NCBI RefSeq assembly: GCF_900119185.1
Contig: NZ_FPJE01000006.1
Location: 163,749 to 227,748, forward strand
Length of the DNA: 64,000 nucleotides
DNA from: Sinomicrobium oceani
GTDB taxonomy: Bacteria; Bacteroidota; Bacteroidia; Flavobacteriales; Flavobacteriaceae
Direction of reading: 5' to 3'
Numbering within the stretch: the stretch's first letter is position 1; every line of letters begins with the position of its first letter. The notes beneath the pieces were generated by a model that had not been told where the DNA came from, did not search any database, and worked only from the letters and a program-made list of their open reading frames with translations. The translations under genes were made by a program, and so were the position numbers. Of the stretch, positions 22,787-32,029 are shown one piece after another.

Positions 22787-25700
22787 TTAAGATATGGTCT
22801 CCTCATCACGTAACCGTAAGTTTTTTTGATCGGCTGTTTTCAACAGTACGGCCAGCATCTCGGTAGGGACAAATGGTTTGTTGAGAATGTCATAGATACC
22901 CATGTCGGCCAGGCGTTGGCGTACATCTTTCATAATGTCTGCCGTAAAAATAACGATATGGATATCCGGATGCTCTTTTTTGATGATTGCCGAAAGCGCG
23001 TACCCGTCTATATCCGGCATATGAAGGTCTATCAGTGCGATGTCGTATGTTCGGGTGCGGAGAAATTCCAGGGCTTCACTGCCATGACAGGCATAATCGG
23101 AGTGTATACCAAAATATTCCAGCTGTTTTCTTGCTACCATGGCATTGACCTTGTTATCCTCTACAAAAAGCAGACGTATATACGAAAGCTTATTGGCATA
23201 TCGGGATAACTCTTTCGGCGTTATTTTTGCCGGAGTTTTATCCGAGGGGAGCTCCAGCATGAGGTCAAAGGAGAAACGTGTGCCTTTGCCTGGCTGGCTC
23301 TGTACGAAGATCTCGCTGTTGTGCAGTGCCAAAAGCTTTTTGGTAATGGTAAGCCCCAGTCCCGTACCCGAGTGTTTGCGGTAGGCTTCCTGTTGTATCT
23401 GCCGGAAGCTTTCGAAAATAGTCTGTTCCATTTTTTTAGGAATGCCCAGCCCCGTGTCTTTGATCGAAAAATGTATGATAACATGTGTCGGCGTGGCCGA
23501 CAGCATACGCAGGGTAACCGATACCCGGCCCTTATCTGTAAACTTTATGGCATTGCTGACCAGGTTATTTAAGATCTGGCTTATGCGTATGGAGTCGCCC
23601 AGTATCCTGTGCGGGATATTGCGGTCTATACGCGATAACAGTTTTATGCCCTTGGCATCTGCCAGCGACTGAAACTGGTTTTTGATATGTGCAATGAGTT
23701 CCGGGAGGTCCATCTCCGATTGTACCAGTTCCAGCTTATCGCTCTCGATCTTGTTGAGGTCGAGAATATCATTGATGAGCTGTAACAGATGGTCTGCCGA
23801 GAACATCAGGTTATCTATAAACTCCTTTTGCTCCGGCGTATGATTGAGTTTGAGCAGATTGGTAATCCCGATAATGCCGTTTAGCGGCGTACGTATTTCA
23901 TGGCTCATGACCGACAGAAAATCGTTCTGTGCCCGGGCTGCTTTTTCTGCGATTTCCTTGGCTGCCGTGAGGGCCAGTTCGTTCTCTTTTTTGCGGGTAA
24001 TGTCCATAATAGCCCCCCGAAGCATATATACCTTATTGTCCTTTAGCACTGGAAACCCGATAGACCGTACCCATTTTTGTTTCCCGGAAACGGTCCGGAT
24101 ACGAAAGACGATGTTCCTCATGGCTTTTTTGCGGATCATTTCCTTGAAAGCATTTTTCACATAGGCCTGGTCCTCTTCTATAATATACCGGAAAAGATCC
24201 CGGTGAGACATTTTGTCGATGTCTTTCTTGGGGATTTCCAGGATCTCGTGGTGTTGCCTGGTCCAGAAAGTTTCACCGGTCTCCAGGTTGTTTTCCCATC
24301 CCCCGGTTTTGCTCAGTCCCTGGCTGGTATCGAGAATCAGGTTACTGCGTTCCAGGTTTTTCTGTGTTTGCTTCAGGATCAGTTCTGTTTCTTTCTGCTG
24401 CGTAATATCGAGCACTACCCCACGCAGTACAGTCACCCTTCCTTCGTGTAGCATAGGCCTGGCAATGGCACGTATCCATTTGCGGGACCCGTCGGGCATG
24501 TGTATAGGGCAGGTTACGTCGTAGGGCTTTTGGTCCTGCAGGCATTGTAAGGCTTTTTCTTTGAAAATGCCCGCACCTCTTTCCTCAAAAAGTTCCCAAA
24601 GGCTTTGGCAATCCATTTTGTCAGTGTCCGAAGGCGATAGCCCGAAGATGGTATGGGTCTGCTTGGTCCAGATGATCGCCCCGGTTTCTACATTATTCTC
24701 CCACCCGCCTATTTTACTGAGTTCCTGACTGAAGTCGAACAACAGGTTGTTGTGCTCCAGCTTTTCCTTTTCGGCCTTAAGCGCAGCAATATATTTGGTC
24801 CTTTCCGTAATATCCTGGATAACGACCGCCATTTTATAGTGTTCCGGGCGGGGGTCTTCGTTAATAGGCGTAATTTTGGCCTTAAACCATTGGTCTATTT
24901 CCGGGTTGATGTGTTGGTATTCAAGCGAAATGGTCTTTCCGGTTTGCATCACCTTTTGCAGATAGTCGGTAAAGAACCCGGCTTTATCCCCGAAAACATC
25001 TTCCGGTTTACGTCCTATCAGTTTCTTTTTAGGCAAAAACAATAAATTATTGTCACGTGCCCATACACTGCGAAAGACCATGTTCCCGTCTACTTCAAGA
25101 ATAATATCTTCCAGTGAAGAGATCAGGGAGTCGAGATGTTTTTTCAGTTCATTCTGCCTGCTCTCCATACGACTTTTGGCGAGGTTCACACGGTGAAAAA
25201 CAACCAGACTGGCAAATGCAGAGATGAGAGGAGAGAGAAGTTCTGCTACGGTGTTGTCGTAGCCTTCAGGGTTTCCGGAAAGTATGAGGATGCCCTGGGT
25301 TTGCTGTTTTAACCTGGCCGGGATACCTATCCAAGGTAATGCTCCGGAGGAGTCCTCAATATCCGGAAGTTCTCCCGTACAAATGTCCTTCTTTCGGAGC
25401 ACTTGTGTTATGACAGGAGCAAATACATGGGGTCCGGAAGAGGAGATCGTTACATGATCTGTGATAATATCTGCATGTTCCGGGTCAGATGTGAGGGAAC
25501 GTACCGTGGGGCTACCCCTGTTTTCTGCCGGTATAACCTCCCCGATGAAACCCGAGGTGCTTCCCGTCAGCGTTATAATATCGTCCAGAAAAGTACGGAA
25601 CTGATTATTTGGAGAATTACCCTGTAAAAAACCATCCTGAAATTGTTTGAGAACAGCACATAGCGCTTTTTGTTTTTCGATATGTGACTCTGCAAGCCTG

Positions 25701-26074
25701 TGTGTGGTAATATCCTGGATATACATTACAAAATAGGAAATATTTTGGTCCTCAGGGGTTACAGGGGCCATGTTGGCCTGCAGAAAGCGAAGCCCTTTTT
25801 TGCTATGGTTTATCCGGAAGGTAAACGTCGTTTTCTTCCGGTCTCTGATAGCTTGCTCTGTAAAAAGGTCAATAGTAGCGATGTCTTCAGGAAGAACGAT
25901 CTGCATCCATGATTTTCCTGCCGATGCTTCTGGTGATAATCCGGAAATTGTTGTCCAGGACAAATTACTGAAAAAGCAATATCCCCGATGATCTATCTGA
26001 AAAGCCCCCATAGGAGAAGCTTGTAATAGCTCCTGTATTTGCCGGGATGGAGAAGGGGTGTGTTGTAAACTCAT
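22787..26074 (-). CDS. Hybrid sensor histidine kinase (PAS-GAF-PAS-PAS-PAS-HisKA-HATPase-REC)
   Basis: A 1095-residue soluble hybrid kinase with no membrane helices. The layout is: PAS ~10-130; GAF-like ~145-305; coiled linker; PAS ~320-440; two similar PAS domains ~455-575 and ~590-705, each opening with SKIGGWENN/SKTGGWENN; HisKA with MSHEIRTPLNG, the phospho-His at residue 726; HATPase with the N-box NLVSNAIKF, GLGIP and HSGTGLGLTI; and a receiver with DLHMPDIDGYA, the phospho-Asp at 1016. The multiple cytoplasmic sensors suggest several intracellular signals. There is no output domain and no response regulator nearby, so the downstream target is unknown. Confidence 0.95.
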   Translation of the reverse strand: MSLQHTPSPSRQIQELLQASPMGAFQIDHRGYCFFSNLSWTTISGLSPEASAGKSWMQIVLPEDIATIDLFTEQAIRDRKKTTFTFRINHSKKGLRFLQANMAPVTPEDQNISYFVMYIQDITTHRLAESHIEKQKALCAVLKQFQDGFLQGNSPNNQFRTFLDDIITLTGSTSGFIGEVIPAENRGSPTVRSLTSDPEHADIITDHVTISSSGPHVFAPVITQVLRKKDICTGELPDIEDSSGALPWIGIPARLKQQTQGILILSGNPEGYDNTVAELLSPLISAFASLVVFHRVNLAKSRMESRQNELKKHLDSLISSLEDIILEVDGNMVFRSVWARDNNLLFLPKKKLIGRKPEDVFGDKAGFFTDYLQKVMQTGKTISLEYQHINPEIDQWFKAKITPINEDPRPEHYKMAVVIQDITERTKYIAALKAEKEKLEHNNLLFDFSQELSKIGGWENNVETGAIIWTKQTHTIFGLSPSDTDKMDCQSLWELFEERGAGIFKEKALQCLQDQKPYDVTCPIHMPDGSRKWIRAIARPMLHEGRVTVLRGVVLDITQQKETELILKQTQKNLERSNLILDTSQGLSKTGGWENNLETGETFWTRQHHEILEIPKKDIDKMSHRDLFRYIIEEDQAYVKNAFKEMIRKKAMRNIVFRIRTVSGKQKWVRSIGFPVLKDNKVYMLRGAIMDITRKKENELALTAAKEIAEKAARAQNDFLSVMSHEIRTPLNGIIGITNLLKLNHTPEQKEFIDNLMFSADHLLQLINDILDLNKIESDKLELVQSEMDLPELIAHIKNQFQSLADAKGIKLLSRIDRNIPHRILGDSIRISQILNNLVSNAIKFTDKGRVSVTLRMLSATPTHVIIHFSIKDTGLGIPKKMEQTIFESFRQIQQEAYRKHSGTGLGLTITKKLLALHNSEIFVQSQPGKGTRFSFDLMLELPSDKTPAKITPKELSRYANKLSYIRLLFVEDNKVNAMVARKQLEYFGIHSDYACHGSEALEFLRTRTYDIALIDLHMPDIDGYALSAIIKKEHPDIHIVIFTADIMKDVRQRLADMGIYDILNKPFVPTEMLAVLLKTADQKNLRLRDEETIS

Positions 26075-26503
26075 AGAGTCCCTCTGGTTTTAAGGGGCGT
26101 TCGCATCTGCCAGCCGGGGGGATGTACTGAACAGCGGATCGCGTTAGGTTGAAAAGAATAAAATTGCACAATCACAGAATGAAGCTTTTTGCGGGGGTAA
26201 GATCAGGGGCTTCATATTGCGATGTTTTACCAGGGCAATTTAAGTGTATATTCTCAATATAGGTGTTTTTTTAACTCATGTCAATACAAAATTAAGTAAA
26301 AAGATGGGCTTAGAGGGCGTTATGGATACAAAATATTAATGATAACCCTATGAAAATCACATATTGGGTGTTTTGTGGAGGGGCAATGAGGGGAGAAATG
26401 ACAGGTTTAAGGAAAACCAGCAGTTCCGGATAGGTAATACCGGGACATAAAAAAAGCGCTTACCGGAGAGTAAGCGCCTGAATCGTTCAAAATAAAATAT
26501 ATA
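26075..26503. other. Intergenic stretch between the kinase and the cold-shock gene
   Basis: About 430 bases without a gene. A minus-strand TAATTTTG (26287-26294) could be a distant kinase promoter, which would leave a ~210-base leader. The cold-shock terminator sits at the right end. Nothing else is evident. Confidence 0.45.
26449..26478 (-). terminator. Terminator of the cold-shock gene
   Basis: The 8-bp stem GCGCTTAC/GTAAGCGC (26456-26463 with 26470-26477) is followed, read leftward, by a run of seven T. It lies 25 bases past the cold-shock stop codon. Confidence 0.85.
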
Positions 26504-26698
26504 TTATCCGATTACCTGCACTTGTGCGGCAACCATGCCTTTTCTTCCTTCTTGTTCAACATATTCTACTTTGTCTCCGTCTTTTAGCTCAACACCTTTT
26601 AATCCTGTTACGTGTACAAAAATGTCTCTGCCTGTTTCGTCGTTGGTAATGAATCCGTAACCTTTAGACTCATTAAAAAATTTAACTGTTCCTGTCAT
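26504..26698 (-). CDS. CspA-family cold-shock protein
   Basis: A 64-residue single cold-shock domain: MTGTVKFFNESKGYGFIT with RNP1 (KGYGFI), DIFVHVTGL with RNP2 (IFVHV), then GDKVEYVEQEGRKGMVAAQVQVI. It binds single-stranded RNA/DNA as a chaperone. The gene is monocistronic, with its own -7 element and terminator. The predicted leader (~22 nt) is much shorter than the long regulatory leader of E. coli cspA, so cold induction by that mechanism is unlikely. Confidence 0.96.
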   Translation of the reverse strand: MTGTVKFFNESKGYGFITNDETGRDIFVHVTGLKGVELKDGDKVEYVEQEGRKGMVAAQVQVIG

Positions 26699-26725
26699 TA
26701 TGAATTATAAATAAAATTTAGGTAA

Positions 26726-26733
26726 CAAATGTA
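26726..26733 (-). promoter_or_regulatory. TACATTTG -7 element of the cold-shock gene
   Basis: The minus-strand octamer fits TAnnTTTG and lies 27 bases before the start codon. Confidence 0.45.
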
Positions 26734-26784
26734 GGATTTATATGAATGCGAAAGGTTAAATAATTGTTTTTTCTTAAAAAAAAA

Positions 26785-27021
26785 TTATTGATTTTCAGCA
26801 TTTTTCTGGGCAGATCCGTCCTGGAAGAGCCGGAATTCGCGTATACTTCTGCCTTTGTAACGGTGTATAAGAAACAGGGGCATAAGCACGAAAGTCAGGG
26901 CCAGTACGGCAAAACCAATGATGCGGTGCCCAAGGGCCGGGTCCGATTTCCAGATAAAAAAGTATCCGGTGCCAAGAGCGGCAAGAATGATAAAAAACAG
27001 GATTCGGATAAGCAGTTTCAT
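26785..27021 (-). CDS. Small two-helix membrane protein, unknown
   Basis: A 78-residue protein with two hydrophobic helices (LLIRILFFIILAALGTGYFFIW and IIGFAVLALTFVLMPLFLIHRY), then a charged cytoplasmic tail (KGRSIREFRLFQDGSAQKNAENQ). No family is recognised with certainty. It lies 81 bases downstream of the ClC channel gene in the same direction and may share its transcript. Confidence 0.7.
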   Translation of the reverse strand: MKLLIRILFFIILAALGTGYFFIWKSDPALGHRIIGFAVLALTFVLMPLFLIHRYKGRSIREFRLFQDGSAQKNAENQ

Positions 27022-27102
27022 ACCGGACGGGGTATTATGTTTTTTGTTAATTCCTACAAATATACGGTTTTATTATGCGATGCGTATGGTTTTAAGGCCA
27101 CT

Positions 27103-28899
27103 TTAACGGGTGGTGAAAGAAATAAGCTTCCTCCGGTAGGCCGTCAGTAATTTGGATTTGGAGATAAAACCGATGTAGGCATTGTCCTTGATAACCGGCA
27201 GATTCCAGGCTCCGCTATCCTGGAATTTTTGCATGACCTCGGTCATTTTGTCTTTCTCGAGGTGAATAACCGCAGGCGGATCGTGCATGACTTCAGATGC
27301 CGAGACCTCCTGGTACAGTGACTGGTCGAACATAATAGGGCGGATGTCATCGAGCAATAATACACCGGCCAGTGAATTGTCTTTTTCGTTGAGTACCGGG
27401 AAAATATTCCGGTTAGATTTTACCACGGCCTTGTGTACAATATCGCCCAGCTTCATATCCGGGTAAACCGGGACGAAGTTGGTTTCGATAACCTTATCTA
27501 TATCCATAAGGGTAAGGATGGCCTGGTCCTTATTGTGCGTAATGAGTTCACCTTTCCGGGCAAGTTCCATGGTATATACGGAATGTGAGATAAAGTATTT
27601 GGTTATGGAAAAGGAGATCGCCGAAGTGATCATCAGAGGAATAAACAGTTCGTAGCCTCCCGTGAGTTCGGCAATGAGGAATATCGCAGTGAGCGGTGCA
27701 TGCAGTACACCTGCCATAAGACCGGCCATACCGACAAGAGTAAAATTACTTTCGGAAACTACATGGTTACTCAGGCCGAGTACATTGATGATCTTGGCTA
27801 CACAATTCCCCATAATACTTCCCATGAACAGGGTAGGCGCAAAAATACCACCCACACCACCGGCACCAAAGGTGAGGCAACTGGCGATAACCTTAAAAAA
27901 TACAAGCCCTGCAAGCAACGCTATGACGATCCACACATTGTTCAGTTCCAGATTGAAAAAATTATTGACCAGGGCTTTTTCGGGGTTTCCCTTGATGAGA
28001 TTGTTGATCACATCAAAACCCTCCCCGTACAGTGGCGGAATAAAAAATACGAGGACACCGATACCCAGTCCCCCGATAATGAGTTTCCGTACCGGTGACT
28101 TGATCTGGTCGAAAAAATTATGGGTCTTGTGGTAGACTTTGGCAAAGTATATGGAAACCAGTCCGGCTACAGCTCCGAGAATAATAAAAAACGGAACATC
28201 GCGAATGGCAAAACCTTCGACAATCTTAAACGGCAGTAAACTGTCCGAACCGAAAAAGAAATAAGAAGTGATAATAGCCGATATGGAAGCCAGAAGCAGC
28301 GGAAGCATGGAAGCCAGGGTAAGGTCCAGGCTAAAAACTTCTATGGCAAAAATAATAGCAGCAATCGGGGCTTTGAAAATAGAGGATAAAGCACCTGCCG
28401 CAGCACATCCTATAAGGAGGGTACGGTTGGCCTGGTTCATGTGAAACAGGCGGGCAATATTAGAACTGATGGCCGATCCGGTAGCTACGGTAGGTCCTTC
28501 CAGCCCCACGGAACCTCCGAAACCCACAGTGATCGGTGCCGTGAGTATCGACCCTACCATCTGGAACTGCTTCATGATCCCCTTCCGTTTGGATATGGCG
28601 TATAAAGTAGACGGAATACCATGGCTCACAGGATGCCTTATCACATATTTCATAATGAGATAGGTAAGTGTAAGTCCTATGATGGGAAATATAAAATAAA
28701 AGGCATGATGATAGTACTGTACCAGGTTACCTTCCAGCAGGTGCTGAATAAAGTGGGTGAAGTTTTTCAATATCACGGCACCCACACCCGAAGTAAAACC
28801 AACGAGCACACTCAATATAAAAATAAACTGACGCTGTGAGATATGCTTGGCACGCCATATCAAAAACCTGGTGAGTAGTGATCTTTCCTGTTTAGGCAT
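27103..28899 (-). CDS. ClC-family chloride channel/transporter with CBS domains
   Basis: A 598-residue protein. Ten or more hydrophobic helices hold the ClC selectivity motifs GSVGLEGPT (gating-glutamate loop, near residue 128) and GAGGVGGIFAPTLFMG (GxFxP, near 365). A C-terminal pair of CBS domains follows from ~440 (ILTLMDIDKVIETNFVPVYP and ASEVMHDPPAVIHLEKD), which in this family sense adenine nucleotides. The retained gating Glu is compatible with a Cl-/H+ exchanger or a channel. The longest frame starts at a GTG (28914); ATG 28899 (MPKQERSLLTRFL) is preferred. Confidence 0.94.
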   Translation of the reverse strand: MPKQERSLLTRFLIWRAKHISQRQFIFILSVLVGFTSGVGAVILKNFTHFIQHLLEGNLVQYYHHAFYFIFPIIGLTLTYLIMKYVIRHPVSHGIPSTLYAISKRKGIMKQFQMVGSILTAPITVGFGGSVGLEGPTVATGSAISSNIARLFHMNQANRTLLIGCAAAGALSSIFKAPIAAIIFAIEVFSLDLTLASMLPLLLASISAIITSYFFFGSDSLLPFKIVEGFAIRDVPFFIILGAVAGLVSIYFAKVYHKTHNFFDQIKSPVRKLIIGGLGIGVLVFFIPPLYGEGFDVINNLIKGNPEKALVNNFFNLELNNVWIVIALLAGLVFFKVIASCLTFGAGGVGGIFAPTLFMGSIMGNCVAKIINVLGLSNHVVSESNFTLVGMAGLMAGVLHAPLTAIFLIAELTGGYELFIPLMITSAISFSITKYFISHSVYTMELARKGELITHNKDQAILTLMDIDKVIETNFVPVYPDMKLGDIVHKAVVKSNRNIFPVLNEKDNSLAGVLLLDDIRPIMFDQSLYQEVSASEVMHDPPAVIHLEKDKMTEVMQKFQDSGAWNLPVIKDNAYIGFISKSKLLTAYRRKLISFTTR

Positions 28900-29030
28900 T
28901 TTATCTTGTTCCACCCAATGAAGACTTAAACATTAATATTCCGTTACAATGTGCCTGTTAGACAAAAGAGAGCGCAAAATTAAAAACATTAACCCGGTTA
29001 TTCCAAGTTTTTTACGTTTTTTAAAAGGGA

Positions 29031-29065
29031 CAAAAAATCCCGGCTGGTAAACCACTGGCCGGGAT
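29031..29065 (-). terminator. Terminator of the small Cys/Lys-rich gene
   Basis: ATCCCGGC (29037-29044) and GCCGGGAT (29058-29065) form an 8-bp stem followed leftward by a T6 run. It lies just after the stop codon of the small gene at 29072-29245, supporting that gene as a transcription unit. Confidence 0.8.
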
Positions 29066-29071
29066 AGCATT

Positions 29072-29245
29072 TTAAAACGATAGTTTAGGGCAATTCTTGC
29101 AATGCGTCTTGCCCGGTTTCTTGTACTTTTTACAGCACTTTTTCTTTTTTTTCTTCTTTTTATCGCCGCATGAGATCTGGCATAGCGTAGCGATACGGAC
29201 TTCATTAAAGTATGGCCCCCCGGCATCTTCTGTATAATACTGCAT
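29072..29245 (-). CDS. Small Lys/Cys-rich protein
   Basis: A 57-residue protein starting MQYYTEDAGGPYFNEV, then LCQISCGD, a run of eight Lys, and CCKKYKKPGKTHCKNCPKL. The clustered cysteines (CC..C..C) next to a polybasic run look like a small zinc-binding or nucleic-acid/membrane-surface protein. I recall similar CCxKYKKxGKxxCKxCP tails in small unannotated Flavobacteriaceae proteins. A GGAG lies 7 bases before ATG 29245, and a strong terminator follows the stop. It was chosen over a longer overlapping frame (28933-29226) that runs through the terminator. Confidence 0.72.
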   Translation of the reverse strand: MQYYTEDAGGPYFNEVRIATLCQISCGDKKKKKKKKCCKKYKKPGKTHCKNCPKLSF

Positions 29246-29320
29246 TTACTCCTCTAAAAGAAATCTTTACGGTACAAAGATACTACAAAAACCCGTACTC
29301 TCGTATTTCCGGTTTCCCGA

Positions 29321-31069
29321 TCAGGATTTGACAACCAGGTGAAGCTCATCGAGCTGTTCCTGGTCTATCGTGGCAGGAGCATTGATCATTACATCTCTTC
29401 CGGCGTTGTTTTTCGGGAAAGCGATGAAATCGCGTATAATTTCCTGTCCCCCGAGTATAGCAACCAGGCGGTCAAACCCAAAAGCAATACCGGCATGTGG
29501 GGGTGCTCCGTACTGGAAAGCATTCATCAGGAACCCAAACTGAGCTTCGGCCTGTTCTTTTGTAAAGCCGAGCAGTTCGAACATCCGGGCCTGCAGGGCC
29601 GAGTCGTGAATACGCACAGAACCTCCGCCGATCTCGTTACCGTTAAGGACAAGGTCGTACGCATTGGCCCGGACGTTTCCGGGGTCGGTATCGAGTAGTG
29701 CGATGTCTTCGGGTTTCGGAGAAGTAAAAGGGTGGTGCATGGCATGATAACGTGCCGTATCTTCGTCCCACTCCAGTAACGGGAAATCGACAACCCATAG
29801 CGGGGCAAACTCATCGGCTTTACGCAAACCGAGCCTTTCGGCCATTTCCATACGCAGGGCACTGAGTTGCGTCCTGGTCTTGTCTGCTCCTCCGGCCATG
29901 ACCAGGATCAGGTCTCCCGGACTGGCGCCGGTAGCCGATGCCCATTGTGCCAGGTCTTTTTCGGAGTAAAACTTATCTACCGACGATTTCAGCGTGCCGT
30001 CTGTATTGTATTTTACCCATACCAGTCCGTTAGCGCCGATCTGTGGTCGTTTTACCCAGTCTATGATAGCGTCGATCTGCTTTCTGGTGTATTCCGAGGC
30101 CCCCGGAACGGCAATCCCGACAATAAGTTCCTGCGCATCAAAAACATTAAATCCTTTGCCTTTGGCCACATCGTTGAGTTCGCCAAACTCCATCCCGAAA
30201 CGGATGTCCGGTTTGTCATTTCCATATTTGCGCATGGCATCGGCATAGGTCATTCTCGGAAACGTATCTACGCTGACACCTTTGATCTCTTTGAGCAGGT
30301 GCGTGGTAAGTTTTTCGAAAATCCCGAGGATATCTTCCTGCTCTACAAATGTCATTTCGCAGTCTATCTGTGTAAATTCGGGTTGTCTGTCGGCCCTGAG
30401 GTCCTCATCCCGAAAACACTTAACGATCTGAAAATACCGGTCCATACCACCGACCATAAGCAATTGCTTGAAGGTTTGCGGCGATTGCGGAAGGGCGTAA
30501 AACTGTCCTTCGTTCATACGTGAAGGCACAACAAAATCCCGCGCCCCCTCCGGAGTGGATTTTATGAGGTAAGGAGTTTCCACCTCTATAAAGCCTTGCT
30601 GCGAAAGATAATTCCGTACCTGCATGGCTACCTGGTGGCGAAAAATGAGCTTGTCCTTTACAGGATTACGCCTGATGTCCAGGTAACGGTATTTCATACG
30701 AATGTCTTCCCCGCCATCCGTGTTGTCCTCTATGGTAAAAGGAGGGAGGGTCGCCGTGTTGAGCACATGGAGGTCGGTAACCAGGATCTCAATGTCCCCG
30801 GTAGGGATATTCTTGTTTTTGGATTCTCTTTCGATCACGGTTCCGGTAACCTGGATAACAAATTCCCTTCCGAGTGTTTTGGCCTTTTCAAAGACGTTTT
30901 GCGGAGTGCGCTCTTCGTCAAAAATAAGTTGCGTTATGCCATAACGGTCGCGGATATCTATCCATATCATAAACCCTTTATCACGCGTTTTCTGAACCCA
31001 CCCGGCAAGGGTTACTTCATGGCCTGTATGAGAATGTCGCAGTTCTCCGCAAGTATGACTTCTGTACAT
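29321..31069 (-). CDS. aspS: Aspartyl-tRNA synthetase
   Basis: A 582-residue class II synthetase charging tRNA-Asp. The N-terminal OB anticodon-binding domain starts [24 protein letters not shown]. Motif 1 lies around [17 protein letters not shown], motif 2 is [19 protein letters not shown] (~residue 215), and the bacterial GAD insertion occupies ~290-420. Motif 3 is [15 protein letters not shown] near 535. Length and GAD domain are those of the bacterial-type enzyme. There is no AspRS-ND marker I can judge. It is monocistronic. Confidence 0.97.
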   Translation of the reverse strand: MYRSHTCGELRHSHTGHEVTLAGWVQKTRDKGFMIWIDIRDRYGITQLIFDEERTPQNVFEKAKTLGREFVIQVTGTVIERESKNKNIPTGDIEILVTDLHVLNTATLPPFTIEDNTDGGEDIRMKYRYLDIRRNPVKDKLIFRHQVAMQVRNYLSQQGFIEVETPYLIKSTPEGARDFVVPSRMNEGQFYALPQSPQTFKQLLMVGGMDRYFQIVKCFRDEDLRADRQPEFTQIDCEMTFVEQEDILGIFEKLTTHLLKEIKGVSVDTFPRMTYADAMRKYGNDKPDIRFGMEFGELNDVAKGKGFNVFDAQELIVGIAVPGASEYTRKQIDAIIDWVKRPQIGANGLVWVKYNTDGTLKSSVDKFYSEKDLAQWASATGASPGDLILVMAGGADKTRTQLSALRMEMAERLGLRKADEFAPLWVVDFPLLEWDEDTARYHAMHHPFTSPKPEDIALLDTDPGNVRANAYDLVLNGNEIGGGSVRIHDSALQARMFELLGFTKEQAEAQFGFLMNAFQYGAPPHAGIAFGFDRLVAILGGQEIIRDFIAFPKNNAGRDVMINAPATIDQEQLDELHLVVKS

Positions 31070-31467
31070 TGTATGTTGTTAATTTAGGTATCCGTATTTG
31101 TTATCGGAAATGGCTTTGATTTATCCCTGTTAATTACAGGGTTCTACTGTTTTTTCTGTCATTCGGGCCCGTTATAAGCAGATGGACCGTCATCTGAGAT
31201 GCAAATGTAAGAAGATATATGATTTTGTGAAGCCGGGGAAAGGCTTTTTTAGTAAATGCGAAAGTCACTGTGCTATACAAATACATGAACACAGGAAAAC
31301 TGATTTTAGCAAATCCCGGAGATGGACCCTCTTTGTTATATGTTTCTTTATGAGTTGTTTATAATTTTAATGTTAATTTAATGTTATGTAAATGTTTCAT
31401 TAATGTAAAATATTGATTATATTTGTTATAACGAGGTTAAGAGATAAATCATTTAAAAAACTACACT
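31070..31467. other. Intergenic region upstream of aspS and the MORN-type gene
   Basis: About 400 bases separate the divergent genes. A TATATTTG promoter element serves the rightward gene (31418-31425). No convincing -7 element was found near the aspS start. A 60-codon frame at 31182-31364 has no family signal. Confidence 0.5.
31418..31425 (+). promoter_or_regulatory. TATATTTG -7 element of the MORN-type gene
   Basis: The octamer fits TAnnTTTG, 42 bases before the start at 31468. Confidence 0.5.
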
Positions 31468-31824
31468 ATGAAAAATATAGCACTAATAGCAGCCCTGTTG
31501 GTTTCCGGGTTTATGTTTGCCCAGCAAACGGAAGTGAAGCCTGTTCTGGAAAAAGAAGGAAATCTGGTGAAAGCAACCTATTTTCACGATAACGGAAAAA
31601 TAGCACAGACCGGATATTACAAAGACGGTAAGCCGCATGGCAATTGGAAAGCTTTTAACGAAGAGGGAGAGAAGATCGCTGCAGGAACTTACGATCAGGG
31701 GAAAAAGGTTGGAAAGTGGTTTTTCTGGACTCCTGATAACCTGAATGAAGTGAATTTTGAAAACAGTGAGATCGTGAGTGTTACCAAATGGAGCGATGCA
31801 CGCCCTGTGGTATTGAATAAATAA
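31468..31824 (+). CDS. Secreted MORN/YwqK-type repeat protein
   Basis: A 118-residue protein with a signal peptide (MKNIALIAALLVSGFMFAQ). The mature part has MORN-like repeats of the YwqK type: ATYFHDNGKIAQTGYYKDGKPHGNWKAFNEEGEKIAAGTYDQGKKVGKWFFW. Such repeats form a beta-strand ladder; function in Bacteroidota is unknown. It has its own -7 element and a strong terminator, so it is a simple single-gene unit. Confidence 0.88.
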   Translation: MKNIALIAALLVSGFMFAQQTEVKPVLEKEGNLVKATYFHDNGKIAQTGYYKDGKPHGNWKAFNEEGEKIAAGTYDQGKKVGKWFFWTPDNLNEVNFENSEIVSVTKWSDARPVVLNK

Positions 31825-31863
31825 TACGTTATTGCCATACTAAGTATATAGTTATTTATGAAG

Positions 31864-31900
31864 AAAGAGACTGGCCGGAACTCCGACCAGTCTCTTTTTT
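31864..31900 (+). terminator. Terminator of the MORN-type gene
   Basis: AAAGAGACTGG (31865-31875 approx.) and CCAGTCTCTTT (31887-31897 approx.) form a long stem followed by a T-run, 40 bases after the stop codon. Confidence 0.85.
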
Positions 31901-31978
31901 ATGAAACAGATCACTCTTTTACTACCGATCGTATCGCCCCGTCCGGAATTTATGGAAATATCCGGGTTTAACCATTAA

Positions 31979-32006
31979 AGAAGGCTGCCTTTTAGGGGCA
32001 GCCTTC
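31979..32006 (-). terminator. Hairpin at the end of the efflux operon
   Basis: AAGGCTGCC and its inverse GGCAGCCTT face each other around 31980-32005, 24 bases past the RND stop codon. Only a weak T-run (CTTT) follows leftward, so it is a likely but not classical terminator. Confidence 0.6.
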
Positions 32007-32029
32007 GGTGTTATCATGATGTATATGTG

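Noticed and set aside
28933..29226. A 97-codon minus-strand frame overlapping the small Cys/Lys protein
   Set aside because: It runs through a strong terminator hairpin and has no features; the other frame has a ribosome site, stop before the terminator and a Cys pattern.
31182..31364. A 60-codon plus-strand frame upstream of the MORN-type gene
   Set aside because: It has no family signal, promoter or ribosome site, and lies in a low-complexity intergenic region.
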